Source: Sphingomonas bacterium
GTDB lineage: Bacteria; Pseudomonadota; Alphaproteobacteria; Sphingomonadales; Sphingomonadaceae
Reading direction: 5' to 3'
Length of the DNA: 64,000 nucleotides
Assembly: GCA_030149245.1 (NCBI GenBank)
Contig: JASBRX010000025.1
Span: 1-64,000, forward strand
Both the position numbers and the translations under genes were made by a program. The notes under the pieces are model-generated. The model ran no database searches. It worked only from the letters and a program-made list of their open reading frames with translations, and was not told the origin of the DNA. Positions 1-12,742 of this stretch are shown here, piece by piece (the first letter of the stretch is position 1; each line of letters starts with the position of its first letter).

Positions 1-714
<714 letters not shown>

Positions 715-725
715 AGAAGGGTGGC

Positions 726-4871
<4,146 letters not shown>

Positions 4872-5077
4872 GTGCTGTATTCGCCTTCTCAGCCTGAATT
4901 TCGCCCCGGTATCCGCCGGGACAGGCACGCAGACAGACGCGAAAAGGGCCGAGCGATTCCCTGCGTCGAAACGGGGAAAAACTCAGCCTCTCAAGCGTCT
5001 ATGATACCCGTCCGGTCCATTCGTACGGCGCGCTGCGCGACGGCGTGCCATGTCCCGACCGGTCGGGGCAGAGGCGC

Positions 5078-5106
5078 GATATAGGCAGGGGAGGGGCCAG
5101 TGTCAA
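5078..5106 (-). promoter_or_regulatory. Likely rpoBC promoter
   Basis: On the reverse strand TTGACA (5101-5106) is followed, after exactly 17 bases, by TATATC (5078-5083). This is a near-consensus sigma-70 promoter pointing at rpoB. Transcription would begin near 5070 and give a leader of about 200 nt. The leader carries a GACCGGTC palindrome close to its 5' end. No other strong promoter was seen in the gap. Confidence 0.75.
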
Positions 5107-5165
5107 ACGCGTGGGTGTTAAAGGCTTGCGGTGACAAGGCCCTTCGTCTAGCCAGCCCGCTCGCT

Positions 5166-5249
5166 GCCCCTGTGGCGAAATGGTAGACGCAGTCGACTCA
5201 AAATCGACCGCCGCAAGGCATGCTGGTTCGAGTCCGGCCAGGGGCACCA
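5166..5249 (+). tRNA. tRNA-Leu (anticodon CAA)
   Basis: A full cloverleaf can be drawn. The 7-bp acceptor stem is GCCCCTG (5166-5172) with CAGGGGC (5239-5245), the anticodon loop is CTCAAAA giving anticodon CAA, there is a variable arm as expected for leucine tRNA, the T-loop is GGTTCGAGTCC, and CCA is encoded at 5247-5249. It reads UUG codons. It lies between the divergent rpoB promoter and the 3' end of purU. Confidence 0.97.
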
Positions 5250-5259
5250 GAATTTCGGG

Positions 5260-6114
5260 CTACGCCCGAAACACGACCGTGCGCGCGCCATTGAGCAGCA
5301 CGCGATCCTCCAGATGATAATGCACCGCCGTGGCCAGCACCCGGCGTTCGATGTCGCGGCCCTTGCGCACCAGGTCGTCGGGCGTGTCGGCGTGCGAGAT
5401 CGCCTCGACATCCTGATGGATGATCGGGCCTTCATCGAGATCTTCGGTGACATAATGCGCGGTTGCGCCGATCATCTTGACCCCGCGCTGATAGGCCTGG
5501 TGATAGGGCTTGGCGCCCTTGAAGCCGGGCAGGAAGCTGTGGTGGATGTTGATGCACCGCCCGGACAGGAACGCGGCGAGATCGTTGGACAGGATCTGCA
5601 TGTAGCGCGCGAGCACGACCAGTTCCGCGCCGGTCTCTTCGACGATCGCCTTGATCTGCGCCTCCTGTGCCGGCTTCGTCTCCGGGGTTATCGGGAGATG
5701 GTGGTAGGGAATGTCGCCGATCATCGAGGTCGCGAGCGCGCTGCGCGGGTGATTGGAGACGATTCCCACCACGTCCATCTTCAGCTCACCGATGCGGCGG
5801 CGGTAGAGCAGGTCGCCAAGGCAATGGTCGAACTTCGACACCAGCATCAGCACGCGGGTCGGGCGGGAATTGACGCGGAACTTCCACGCCATGCCCCAGT
5901 CGGCGGCGAGATCGGCAAAGCGCCCCTCGATCGCGGCCACCTCACCTGCGGGCGCGTCGAACACGGTGCGCATGAAGAAGCCGCCGGTGATCGCGTCATT
6001 ATATTGCTGCGATTCGATGATGTTGCAGCCTGCAGCGGTCAGGAATCCCGCGACCGCAGCGACGATGCCCTGCCGGTCGGTGCAGTGGAGCGTAATGGTG
6101 CAGGTTTCGGTCAT
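5260..6114 (-). CDS. purU: Formyltetrahydrofolate deformylase
   Basis: The 284-residue product hydrolyses 10-formyl-THF to formate and THF. It has an N-terminal ACT-type domain ([18 protein letters not shown], residues about 7-24) and a C-terminal formyltransferase domain with VSNHP, then [17 protein letters not shown] and a downstream [13 protein letters not shown] block holding the catalytic Asn, His and Asp. ATG at 6114 is chosen because the ACT domain begins immediately and it overlaps the stop of the upstream metF-like gene by 4 bp (ATGA). The pairing with metF and the nearby LigM-like gene suggests a role in disposing of one-carbon units from O-demethylation, in addition to purine-related THF balance. 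Confidence 0.93.
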   Translation of the reverse strand: MTETCTITLHCTDRQGIVAAVAGFLTAAGCNIIESQQYNDAITGGFFMRTVFDAPAGEVAAIEGRFADLAADWGMAWKFRVNSRPTRVLMLVSKFDHCLGDLLYRRRIGELKMDVVGIVSNHPRSALATSMIGDIPYHHLPITPETKPAQEAQIKAIVEETGAELVVLARYMQILSNDLAAFLSGRCINIHHSFLPGFKGAKPYHQAYQRGVKMIGATAHYVTEDLDEGPIIHQDVEAISHADTPDDLVRKGRDIERRVLATAVHYHLEDRVLLNGARTVVFRA

Positions 6115-6998
6115 GCGCTCGGGTCCAGTCCTGTCGCTCGCGCATAGCTCTCGATCCAGTCGAGCGTGCGCGCGAGCCCGCCAAAGGGGTAGAAATGCAG
6201 TCGCACCGGCCCGTGCTCGGGCGTCAGCGCGGCTTCCAATATTGCGACGAAGCGATCGGGGCCAGCGCTTCCGATCAGATTGCCGAGCGACAGGCCATAT
6301 TTGCGCAGCACCGCGGTCGAGGCACCGACCCCGCACAGCGCGGCATAGCGCATGAGCGTCTTGATCCCGGCCGGTCCCGGCACGCCCAGCCGCACCGGCG
6401 CGTCGATCCCGCGGCGGCGCAACTCAGCCAGCCAGCGGACCACGGCATCGGCGTCGAAGCCGAATTGCGTGACGATCAGCGGAGCCATGCCGCGTCGCGC
6501 GATCGCCTGGCATTTGCCGTCGAGCACCGCGAAGCACTCGGCCTGCGTCATGTTGGGATGGCCTTCGGGATGCCCGCCGACCCCGATCGCGCGGATCCCG
6601 CTGCGCTCGAATGCGCCCGTCGCGATCAGCGATGCGCTGTCGGCAAAGGGTCCGGCGGGGGTGGACGGATCGCCCGCGACGACGAAGCAGCGTTGAACCC
6701 CGGCCTGTTCGACCACAGCGGCCAGATAATCCTCGAACGCATCGCGCGATGCGATCCGCCGTGCCGAAAAATGCGGCATCGGCTCGAACCCCAGGTCGCG
6801 GATCGTCCGCGCGGCGCGGACTCGTGCGTCGAGGCTTTCGCCGGGCAGAAAGGCGATGGCGATCGGCGTTGCCGGCGGGATGCGCGACGCGACTGTGCGC
6901 AGGGGGTCGGCGTCCTTCGCGGTGATCTCGATCGAATAGCCGTCGATCGCCGAATTGGCGGGCCGCGACCAATTGGGATGGATGAGGGGAGGGGGCAC
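6111..6998 (-). CDS. metF: Methylenetetrahydrofolate reductase-family protein
   Basis: The 295-residue product has MetF length and fold signatures: YSIEITAKD near residue 20 (position of the catalytic Glu), [11 protein letters not shown] near residue 115 with the conserved Asp, [10 protein letters not shown], and ITQFGFD-like [11 protein letters not shown] near residue 178. The enzyme interconverts 5-methyl-THF and 5,10-methylene-THF. There is no ATG at the right place; GTG at 6998 with GAGGAA five bases upstream is the most likely start, because upstream codons run into the divergent hydrolase gene. It is clearly diverged from E. coli MetF. Next to purU and a LigM-like demethylase it probably oxidises methyl-THF made by demethylation, as metF does in Sphingobium lignin catabolism. 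Confidence 0.82.
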   Translation of the reverse strand: MPPPLIHPNWSRPANSAIDGYSIEITAKDADPLRTVASRIPPATPIAIAFLPGESLDARVRAARTIRDLGFEPMPHFSARRIASRDAFEDYLAAVVEQAGVQRCFVVAGDPSTPAGPFADSASLIATGAFERSGIRAIGVGGHPEGHPNMTQAECFAVLDGKCQAIARRGMAPLIVTQFGFDADAVVRWLAELRRRGIDAPVRLGVPGPAGIKTLMRYAALCGVGASTAVLRKYGLSLGNLIGSAGPDRFVAILEAALTPEHGPVRLHFYPFGGLARTLDWIESYARATGLDPSA

Positions 6999-7046
6999 CG
7001 GGTTCCTCGTCCTGAGTGGAGTTTTGCGTCTAGCGCGCGGACTCAA

Positions 7047-7062
7047 ATTCGCATAGACGAAT
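7047..7062. promoter_or_regulatory. Candidate regulator-binding palindrome in the metF/hydrolase divergent promoter
   Basis: ATTCG-CATAGA-CGAAT forms an inverted repeat in the 73-bp gap between two divergent gene starts, just upstream of ATG 7072. TTCG...CGAA palindromes of this size resemble IclR-family operators, and an IclR-type regulator is encoded at 9395-10144. The assignment is inference from position and symmetry only. Confidence 0.35.
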
Positions 7063-7071
7063 AATTCACGT

Positions 7072-7800
7072 ATGCGGAATGAAGCCGACTTGTCCGAAGA
7101 CCTGCTGATCCTGCCGGGATTGATGTGCGACGCGGGCATGTTCGCGGCGACACTGGCCGCGTTTCCGCAGGCGCGCGCGATCGACGATCATTATGGTGGT
7201 GCGGACAATATCGGGGCGATGGCAGAGCATGTCCTCGCCTCCGCGCCGACCCGCTTCGCGCTGATCGGACATTCGATGGGCGCGCGGGTCGCGCTGGAGC
7301 TGGTCGCGCGCGCACCCGATCGCGTCACCCGGCTGATGCTCGCCGATACTGGCGTGCATGGCGTGCGCCCGGGGGAAGCAGAGCAGCGCTATGCCCTTCG
7401 CGACCTGGGACGCCGTGAAGGATTCGATCGGCTCGTCGATGCCTGGCTTCCGCCGATGCTGGGCGAAGCGGCCCGCGCCCATGCCGCGCTGATGGCGTCG
7501 CTGCGGGCGATGTGCCTGCGCGCCGGGCAGGCGGTGTTCGAGGCGCAGACCGAAGCATTGCTGCACCGCCCCGACGCCGACGCCGCGCTTCAGGCGCTGA
7601 CCTGTCCGGTCGCGGTCGTGGTCGGCGCGGAAGACCAATGGTCCACCGTCGATCAGCACCGCGACATCGCCGCGCGGATCGCGCGGGCAACGCTGCATGT
7701 CATCCCCGGGGCGGGCCACATGGCCCCCGCCGAACAACCGCAAGACTTCAACACCCTGATCCGGGAATGGCTCGCCATCCCCGCCACGACCCCAGCTTAG
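7072..7800 (+). CDS. Alpha/beta hydrolase
   Basis: The 242-residue product shows the complete catalytic triad of the alpha/beta hydrolase fold: nucleophile Ser68 in GHSMG, Asp188 in VVGAEDQW and His216 in GAGHMAP, with an oxyanion-region LILPGLMCD near the N-terminus. There is no signal peptide, so it is cytoplasmic. No Shine-Dalgarno sequence is evident before ATG 7072, so the mRNA may be leaderless or nearly so. It ends 13 bp before the LigM-like gene and is surely co-transcribed with it. A likely job is hydrolysis of an ester or C-C bond in the substrate or product of the demethylase, but the substrate cannot be read from sequence. Confidence 0.85.
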   Translation: MRNEADLSEDLLILPGLMCDAGMFAATLAAFPQARAIDDHYGGADNIGAMAEHVLASAPTRFALIGHSMGARVALELVARAPDRVTRLMLADTGVHGVRPGEAEQRYALRDLGRREGFDRLVDAWLPPMLGEAARAHAALMASLRAMCLRAGQAVFEAQTEALLHRPDADAALQALTCPVAVVVGAEDQWSTVDQHRDIAARIARATLHVIPGAGHMAPAEQPQDFNTLIREWLAIPATTPA

Positions 7801-7813
7801 GAGAGGCACGACC

Positions 7814-9205
7814 ATGACCGACAAGACGCTTCAGCAACTGCTCGACGAACAGGGCAATATCGTCGAATTCCTGCGCAATCAGCAGGTTGGCCCCAATGCC
7901 TATCCGGGCGTGCCGGCCGAATATTCCAACTGGCGCGACGAACAGCTGTCCTGGGCAAACACCGCCGTGCTGTTCAACCAGAGCTTCCACATGGTCGACC
8001 TGCTCGTCACCGGGCCGGACGCGTTCGAGATGCTGCACTATCTCGCGCCCAACAGCTTCAAGGGCTTCGTCCCCAACCGCGCCAAGCAATTCGCGCCGGT
8101 CACGCCCGACGGCTATGTCATCGGCGACGTGATCCTGTTCTACCTCGCAGACGAGACGTTCGAGCTGGTCGGCCGCGCGCCGTCGATCGAGTGGGTCGAA
8201 TTCCATGCCGCATCGGGCAAATGGGACGTGAAGGTTGAGCGCGACGAGCGCACCGCCGCGCGCCCCGACAAGGATAATCGCCGCAACTACCGCTTCCAGC
8301 TTCAGGGCCCGAACGCGATGAAGGTGCTCGAAACGGCGATGGGGGCGACCCCGCCCGAGCTCAAATTTTTCCACATGGCGCCGATCACCATCGCCGGTGT
8401 CGAAGTGCGCGCGCTGCGCCACGGCATGGTCGGCCAGCCAGGGTACGAGCTGTTCGGTCCGTGGAAGGACTATGACACGGTCCGCAACGCGCTGATCGAA
8501 GCGGGCAAGGACTTTGGGCTGACGCTGTGCGGCGGGCGCACCTATGCGTCGAACACGCTGGAATCCGGCTGGATCCCCTCGCCGCTGCCGGCGATCTACA
8601 CCGGCGAGTCGCTCGCCGACGATCGCGCCGGGCTGTCGGCCAAATCCGATGAGGCGGGCGCGTCGGGCGGCGGCAGCTTCGTGTCCGAGAAGATCGAGGA
8701 CTATTACCTGACGCCGTGGGACCTCGGTTACGGCCACATGGTCAAGTTCGACCATGATTTCATCGGCCGCGAGGCGCTGGAGCGGATGAAGGACCAGCCG
8801 CATCGCCGCAAGGTGACGCTGGCGCTCGATACGCAGGACATGCTGCGCGTGATGAGCTCGATGCTGCAAAAGGGCGATCGCGCCAAATTCATCGACTTTC
8901 CGAGCGCCGTCTATGCGATGCACCCCTATGACGCGGTGCTCAAGGATGGCCGCCCGGTCGGCATCTCGACCTGGATCGGCTACACCGCCAATGAAGGCCG
9001 CTTCCTGACGCTGGCAATGGTCGACGCGGACGTGGCCGAGCCCGGCACCGAAGTGACCTTCGTGTGGGGCGAGCCCGATGGCGGCACGCGCAAGCCGACC
9101 GTCGAGCGGCACGTGCAGGTCGAGATCAAGGCGACCGTCGCCCCCGCGCCCTATTCCGAAGTCGCGCGCGATTCCTATGCCGAGGGCTGGCGCACGCGCG
9201 GGTGA
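7814..9205 (+). CDS. LigM/DesA-like tetrahydrofolate-dependent aromatic O-demethylase
   Basis: The 463-residue product belongs to the GcvT-like aminomethyltransferase fold and has the length of the sphingomonad O-demethylases LigM (vanillate / 3-O-methylgallate) and DesA (syringate). Residues known in LigM appear at matching positions: Gln56 and His59 in FNQSFHMVDL, Arg121 in LVGRAPS, and a Tyr at 244 in GGRTYASNTLESGW. The enzyme moves a methoxy methyl from an aromatic to THF, giving a phenol and 5-methyl-THF. AGGAGAGG precedes ATG by seven bases. It forms an operon with the hydrolase upstream, and the divergent metF-purU pair supplies the expected THF recycling. Which methoxyaromatic it uses is unknown; it could also be a glycine-betaine-type demethylase relative, though the LigM residues argue against that. 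Confidence 0.82.
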   Translation: MTDKTLQQLLDEQGNIVEFLRNQQVGPNAYPGVPAEYSNWRDEQLSWANTAVLFNQSFHMVDLLVTGPDAFEMLHYLAPNSFKGFVPNRAKQFAPVTPDGYVIGDVILFYLADETFELVGRAPSIEWVEFHAASGKWDVKVERDERTAARPDKDNRRNYRFQLQGPNAMKVLETAMGATPPELKFFHMAPITIAGVEVRALRHGMVGQPGYELFGPWKDYDTVRNALIEAGKDFGLTLCGGRTYASNTLESGWIPSPLPAIYTGESLADDRAGLSAKSDEAGASGGGSFVSEKIEDYYLTPWDLGYGHMVKFDHDFIGREALERMKDQPHRRKVTLALDTQDMLRVMSSMLQKGDRAKFIDFPSAVYAMHPYDAVLKDGRPVGISTWIGYTANEGRFLTLAMVDADVAEPGTEVTFVWGEPDGGTRKPTVERHVQVEIKATVAPAPYSEVARDSYAEGWRTRG

Positions 9206-9214
9206 TGGGACGCA

Positions 9215-9385
9215 AATTCCTCCCCTGAGCTCGCTCAGGGGAGGGGGACCGCCCGCGCAGCGGGTGGTGGAGGGGCGGCTGCGCAGACAGCCGTGAACAG
9301 CTCGGCAAAAATACCGCCGCTTGCAGCGGCGGCCCCTCCGTCATTGCTCCGCAATGCCACCTCCCCTGCGGGGCAGGGGAGGAAT
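9215..9385. repeat. ~170-bp composite palindromic repeat, copy 1
   Basis: The unit starts ATTCCTCCCCTGAGC and ends with its near-complement AGGGGAGGAAT. Inside are nested hairpins in fixed order: a CGCAGCG-type stem, GGCTGCGCAGACAGCC, CCGCCGCTTGCAGCGGCGG, and CATTGCTCCGCAATG. Three further copies lie at 36308, 53056 and 59673. It sits between the converging LigM-like and IclR genes and may act as a bidirectional transcription barrier. It encodes nothing. Confidence 0.85.
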
Positions 9386-9394
9386 AGGTTTGCC

Positions 9395-10144
9395 CTACGC
9401 CCCCGCGTCGATCGCGGCGCAGGCGGCGGTAAGGCGGTCCATGATCTGCGCCTGCGACTCCGCCGTGTAGCGCAGCTTGGGCAGCGCCACCGCGAGCGCG
9501 CCCACCGCAACGCCATCGATCCGCACCACGCGGGCAATGCCGCACACGCCCAGCGTGTATTCCTCGTCGGTCAGCGCGAAGCCGGTGTCGCGCACCGCAG
9601 CGATCTGGTCGCGCAACGTCGCTTCATCGGTGATCGTGCGCGGGGTGAACAGCGGGCGGAAGGATTCGGCAAAATAGCGCGCCAGCGTTGCATCGTCGAA
9701 GCTCGACAGGATCGCTTTGCCGGCCGCCATACAGTGCAGCGGCGCCCGCGCGCCGACGCTGACCGCATAGCGCAGTGCCTGTTCGGCGGTCTCGGTCACC
9801 CGCGCCTCGATCTCCCAATCGGTCGCGGTGAAGAAGGACGTGGTCTCGTTGAGCGACCGGCGCAGCGCGCGTACCTGCGGCGCCACGCGATCCTCGATCG
9901 ACATGGCGCTGGCGGGCAGGCGCAGCCGGTCCAGACCTGCCCCGGCCAGGTAGCGGCGACCCTCGCGCCGCAGATAGGTCCGCTCGCACAGGGTGGCGAG
10001 CAGATAGGACAGGCTGCTGACCGGGATCTGCAGTGCGGCGGCAATGTCCTGCGCCGCCACGCCCGAAGGATTGCCGACGACATATTCGATGATGTCGAGC
10101 GTCCGCATCGCGGACTTGACTGTCGGCTGGGTGGATCTGGTCAT
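9395..10144 (-). CDS. IclR-family transcriptional regulator
   Basis: The 249-residue product has the IclR layout: an N-terminal winged helix (SAMRTLDIIEYVVGNPSGV then DIAAALQIPVSSLSYLLATL, residues about 10-50) and a C-terminal effector-binding domain with PLHCMAAGKAIL, DEEYTLGVCGIARVV and VGALAVALP blocks. Members usually sense aromatic or organic acids. It is the last gene of a three-gene operon: it starts 14 bp after the SnoaL-like gene, with GGAAG before its ATG. It is a candidate regulator of the demethylase module; the palindrome at 7047-7062 is a possible target. Confidence 0.9.
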   Translation of the reverse strand: MTRSTQPTVKSAMRTLDIIEYVVGNPSGVAAQDIAAALQIPVSSLSYLLATLCERTYLRREGRRYLAGAGLDRLRLPASAMSIEDRVAPQVRALRRSLNETTSFFTATDWEIEARVTETAEQALRYAVSVGARAPLHCMAAGKAILSSFDDATLARYFAESFRPLFTPRTITDEATLRDQIAAVRDTGFALTDEEYTLGVCGIARVVRIDGVAVGALAVALPKLRYTAESQAQIMDRLTAACAAIDAGA

Positions 10145-10158
10145 TCGGCTTCCGTTGT

Positions 10159-10548
10159 TCAGAAGGTCAGACTACCCCGGCGTTCGGCAAATCGCCATCC
10201 GGCATCGGTGCGGATGAAGCGGTCGTGGAAGCTGCCGACCTTGGGCGGGCCGTCGCCGGTGAACAACAGCATCGCGGATTCGCCGATCGCGTGGTCGGCG
10301 TCGATCACGTCGATGACGACATTGGAACAGACATGCCGCGTCGTGCGCGCCGGGCGGGCGAGAAACGCGTCGAGGATCGCCGCACGCCCCGCAATCCAGA
10401 CATCAGGCGCGGTCGGGCGGCTCATCCGCCCATCTGCGGCATAAAGGTCGGCGACCTCCGCCCAGCGCCCCGCATCGTTGAGATTGGCGTAGCGCGCGAC
10501 CAGCTTGGCGCAGTCCGCGTCGATCGCGCGGGCGTCGTCGGGGGTCAC
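10159..10548 (-). CDS. SnoaL-like / NTF2-fold protein
   Basis: The 129-residue product matches the SnoaL-like NTF2 superfamily: a helical start (ADCAKLVARYANLNDAGRW) with VADLYAADGRMSRP, then a curved sheet region ending DAGWRFAERRGSLTF. Such proteins are small isomerases, cyclases, dehydratases or dioxygenase beta-subunit relatives; no metal site or catalytic pair can be named with certainty. The start is GTG, and its first bases overlap the stop of the MetE-like gene (GTGA). The tight coupling suggests it acts on the same substrate as the MetE-like enzyme or the demethylase. Confidence 0.75.
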   Translation of the reverse strand: MTPDDARAIDADCAKLVARYANLNDAGRWAEVADLYAADGRMSRPTAPDVWIAGRAAILDAFLARPARTTRHVCSNVVIDVIDADHAIGESAMLLFTGDGPPKVGSFHDRFIRTDAGWRFAERRGSLTF

Positions 10549-11669
10549 AGCCGCGCGTCCGCCAGGTCGGCACCTTCACGCAGCGCACGCAGCTTCTTCC
10601 ACGTCACCGCGGGATCGATCTTGCCATAGCCGGCAAAGGTGCCGAACCCGCAATCGGTGCTGGCGATCACCCGGTCCTTGCCCACGATCCGCGCATAGCG
10701 CTCGATCCGCTGCGCGATCAGCTCGGGATGCTCGACATAGTTGGAGCAGGTGTCGATCAGGCCGGGCGCGAGCCGTTTGTCGTCGGGCAGGCCGGCGTCG
10801 CGCCACACGGTCCATTCATGCTCGTGGCGCGGGTTCGCCGCTTCGAACAGGATCGTTGCCGGGCGCGCGGCGATGACGGTGTCGATCACCTTCTCCAGCG
10901 CGATGTCGCAATCATGCGGCCCCTCATAATTGCCCCAGCAGATATGCATCCGCATCCGATCGGCCGGGATGTTCGCGGTGGCGGCGTTGAGCGCTTCGAC
11001 ATTGGCGGCGGCGGTCGCCAAAAACTCCGCGTCGCTCTGGTCCTGAAACCCCGTGTGCCGCGACATCGCAAGATCGGGGCAGTCGAGCTGAAGGTCGAAC
11101 CCGGCGGCGACGATCGCCTCATATTCCGGGCGCATCGCATCGACCAGATCGGCGAGATAGGCCTCATGCGAGGGGTAGTGGCGGTTGACCTGAAACGCCG
11201 TGATCAGGCCGGGCGAGGCGGCGTTCATGAACCCGCGCGCGCCATTACCAGCCTTGTCGAGCGCATGGCGGAAACGGCGGATGTCGTCGTGCAGCGGGTC
11301 GAGCGTGCGCAGTCGTACCGGGCCGATGCACGAAGCGCGGGTGAATTCCTGACTGCCCATGATCGCCGACAGCTTGCGCGCAAGACCGGGATGGGCGGCG
11401 AGGTCGGCGGCGGGGCGGCGGTCGATATGCCCGCCAAACCCCTCCAGCCGCTCGATCATATAGGTCGAATAGCCAACCTTCCCCAATTCGCCGTCGCTGA
11501 CGATGCTGACCCCGCACGCGACCTGCTGCGCCACGGCGGCATCGACCGCTGCCTGCACGCGCGTGTCGAACAGCGCCGCGTCATAGGCCTCGCCCTTGTC
11601 GCGGGCGAGCAGCAGCGGCGTCAATTCGTCCCCGCGCGGAAGGCTGCCCACATGCGTCGTCGCGATCAT
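10545..11669 (-). CDS. MetE-like zinc methyltransferase-family protein
   Basis: The 374-residue product corresponds to the C-terminal catalytic half of cobalamin-independent methionine synthase. The zinc ligands are conserved: His and Cys in MHICWGNYEG (near residue 240), Glu in ILFEAANPR and Cys in STDCGFGTFAG (near 340); the start MIATTHVGSLPR is typical of the family. It lacks the N-terminal half of true MetE. The family includes short methionine synthases and enzymes activating other thiols such as epoxyalkane:coenzyme M transferase. AAGGAG six bases before ATG 11669 favours this start over an ATG six codons upstream. Its place beside a LigM-like gene suggests it may use methyl-THF or a demethylation intermediate; that is inference. 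Confidence 0.8.
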   Translation of the reverse strand: MIATTHVGSLPRGDELTPLLLARDKGEAYDAALFDTRVQAAVDAAVAQQVACGVSIVSDGELGKVGYSTYMIERLEGFGGHIDRRPAADLAAHPGLARKLSAIMGSQEFTRASCIGPVRLRTLDPLHDDIRRFRHALDKAGNGARGFMNAASPGLITAFQVNRHYPSHEAYLADLVDAMRPEYEAIVAAGFDLQLDCPDLAMSRHTGFQDQSDAEFLATAAANVEALNAATANIPADRMRMHICWGNYEGPHDCDIALEKVIDTVIAARPATILFEAANPRHEHEWTVWRDAGLPDDKRLAPGLIDTCSNYVEHPELIAQRIERYARIVGKDRVIASTDCGFGTFAGYGKIDPAVTWKKLRALREGADLADARL

Positions 11670-11709
11670 CACCGTCTCCTTGTTCAACGATCCGGTGATG
11701 GCAGCGTTT

Positions 11710-11736
11710 CACGGATGTGCAAGCATCATATCCGCG
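11710..11736. promoter_or_regulatory. Candidate operator upstream of the MetE-like operon
   Basis: CACGGAT and ATCCGCG form an inverted repeat (one mismatch) separated by 13 bases, in the short gap between the LysR stop and the MetE-like start. It could bind either the LysR or the IclR regulator encoded next to it. It is supported only by symmetry and position. Confidence 0.25.
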
Positions 11737-11738
11737 AA

Positions 11739-12638
11739 TTAGTCGGTGGAGCTGCGGATGAGGTCGATCAGCCAGCGCAGCCCGGGATCATTGCTGCGCG
11801 TCACATGATATTGCGCCATCTCCACCAAAGGGGGGATCGGCAGCGGCGGGGCAACGGCCACCAGCGGGAAGTTGCGCGCCATCTGCGCCGCCAGTCGCCC
11901 CTGGATCAGCGCGAGCCAGTCGGTGTCCTGCAACAGCCAAGGCAGCATCCCGAAATTGGGCGCGATCATCGCGACGCGGCGCTGGATCCCCATGCGGTCG
12001 AGATAGGCGTCGCCAAAGCTCGGCAGCCGCTCGTCGCCGATCGCGACATGGACATGGTCATAGGCCAGCATCGCCGCCAGCGTCGGCTCACCCGTCAACG
12101 CCGGATGCCCCGCGCGCCCGACCAGCCGGTATTCGTCCTCGAACAACCGCTCCGACGGCAATTCCGGGGTCACATATTCCTGCAGCGTAATCAGCAGGTC
12201 GATCCCGCCGCTTTCGAGCAGCTCGATCCGCCGCGGGCTCGGCAGCAACAGTTCGATCCGCACCCCCGGCGCGGTCGCGGCAAGGCGGGTGACGATCGGG
12301 AACAGGATCGACGTGGCGATATAGTCCGACGTCATGATCCGGAACGTCCGATTGGTCGTCGCCGGGTCGAAATGGCGCGAGGTCGCGATCACCCCCTCCA
12401 TCGTCTCCAGCGCCTGGCGCACCTGCGGCAGCAGCGTCTCGGCGAACGGTGTCGGATACATCCGCTTGTTGCGTGCGATCAGCAGCTCGTCGCCGAAATA
12501 GCTGCGCAGCCGCGCCAGCGCGTTGCTCATCGCCGGCTGGCTGAGGTTCAGCCGCTCCGCTGCGCGCGACACGCTGCGGTCGCTCATCAGCGCCTCGAAC
12601 GCGACGATCAGATTGAGGTCCAGTCCCTTGAAGCGCAT
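11739..12638 (-). CDS. LysR-family transcriptional regulator (NodD-like subgroup)
   Basis: The 299-residue product begins MRFKGLDLNLIVAFEAL and has the LysR winged helix (SVSRAAERLNLSQPAMSNALARL, written here as family-typical) followed by a periplasmic-binding-like effector domain with TSDYIATSILFPIV. This subgroup regulates aromatic catabolism and nodulation genes. An earlier TTG at 12665 is possible, but ATG 12638 matches family N-termini. It is divergent from the extradiol dioxygenase operon across 104 bp that contain an ATC-N9-GAT site, the pattern bound by NodD-like proteins, so it is the likely regulator of that operon. Confidence 0.9.
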   Translation of the reverse strand: MRFKGLDLNLIVAFEALMSDRSVSRAAERLNLSQPAMSNALARLRSYFGDELLIARNKRMYPTPFAETLLPQVRQALETMEGVIATSRHFDPATTNRTFRIMTSDYIATSILFPIVTRLAATAPGVRIELLLPSPRRIELLESGGIDLLITLQEYVTPELPSERLFEDEYRLVGRAGHPALTGEPTLAAMLAYDHVHVAIGDERLPSFGDAYLDRMGIQRRVAMIAPNFGMLPWLLQDTDWLALIQGRLAAQMARNFPLVAVAPPLPIPPLVEMAQYHVTRSNDPGLRWLIDLIRSSTD

Positions 12639-12643
12639 CGCCG

Positions 12644-12658
12644 ATCCATCATTGAGAT
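12644..12658. promoter_or_regulatory. Candidate LysR (NodD-type) box
   Basis: ATC-CATCATTGA-GAT fits the ATC-N9-GAT half-box of NodD-like LysR proteins and lies between the LysR gene and the ring-cleavage operon. A second ATC...GAT pair with 10 intervening bases follows at 12657-12672. The site is close to the LysR start, consistent with autoregulation. Confidence 0.35.
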
Positions 12659-12742
12659 CAATCAAAATGGATCAGAACTATAAGTTTTTCAATGTTCGCG
12701 ACGGGCGCTAGGTCGTGCGCAACCAAATCTGGAGCAGGATGC

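Noticed and set aside
5118..5165. A promoter for tRNA-Leu just upstream of it
   Set aside because: Only a weak CTTGCG-N17-CTAGCC match was seen, not enough to list as a feature.
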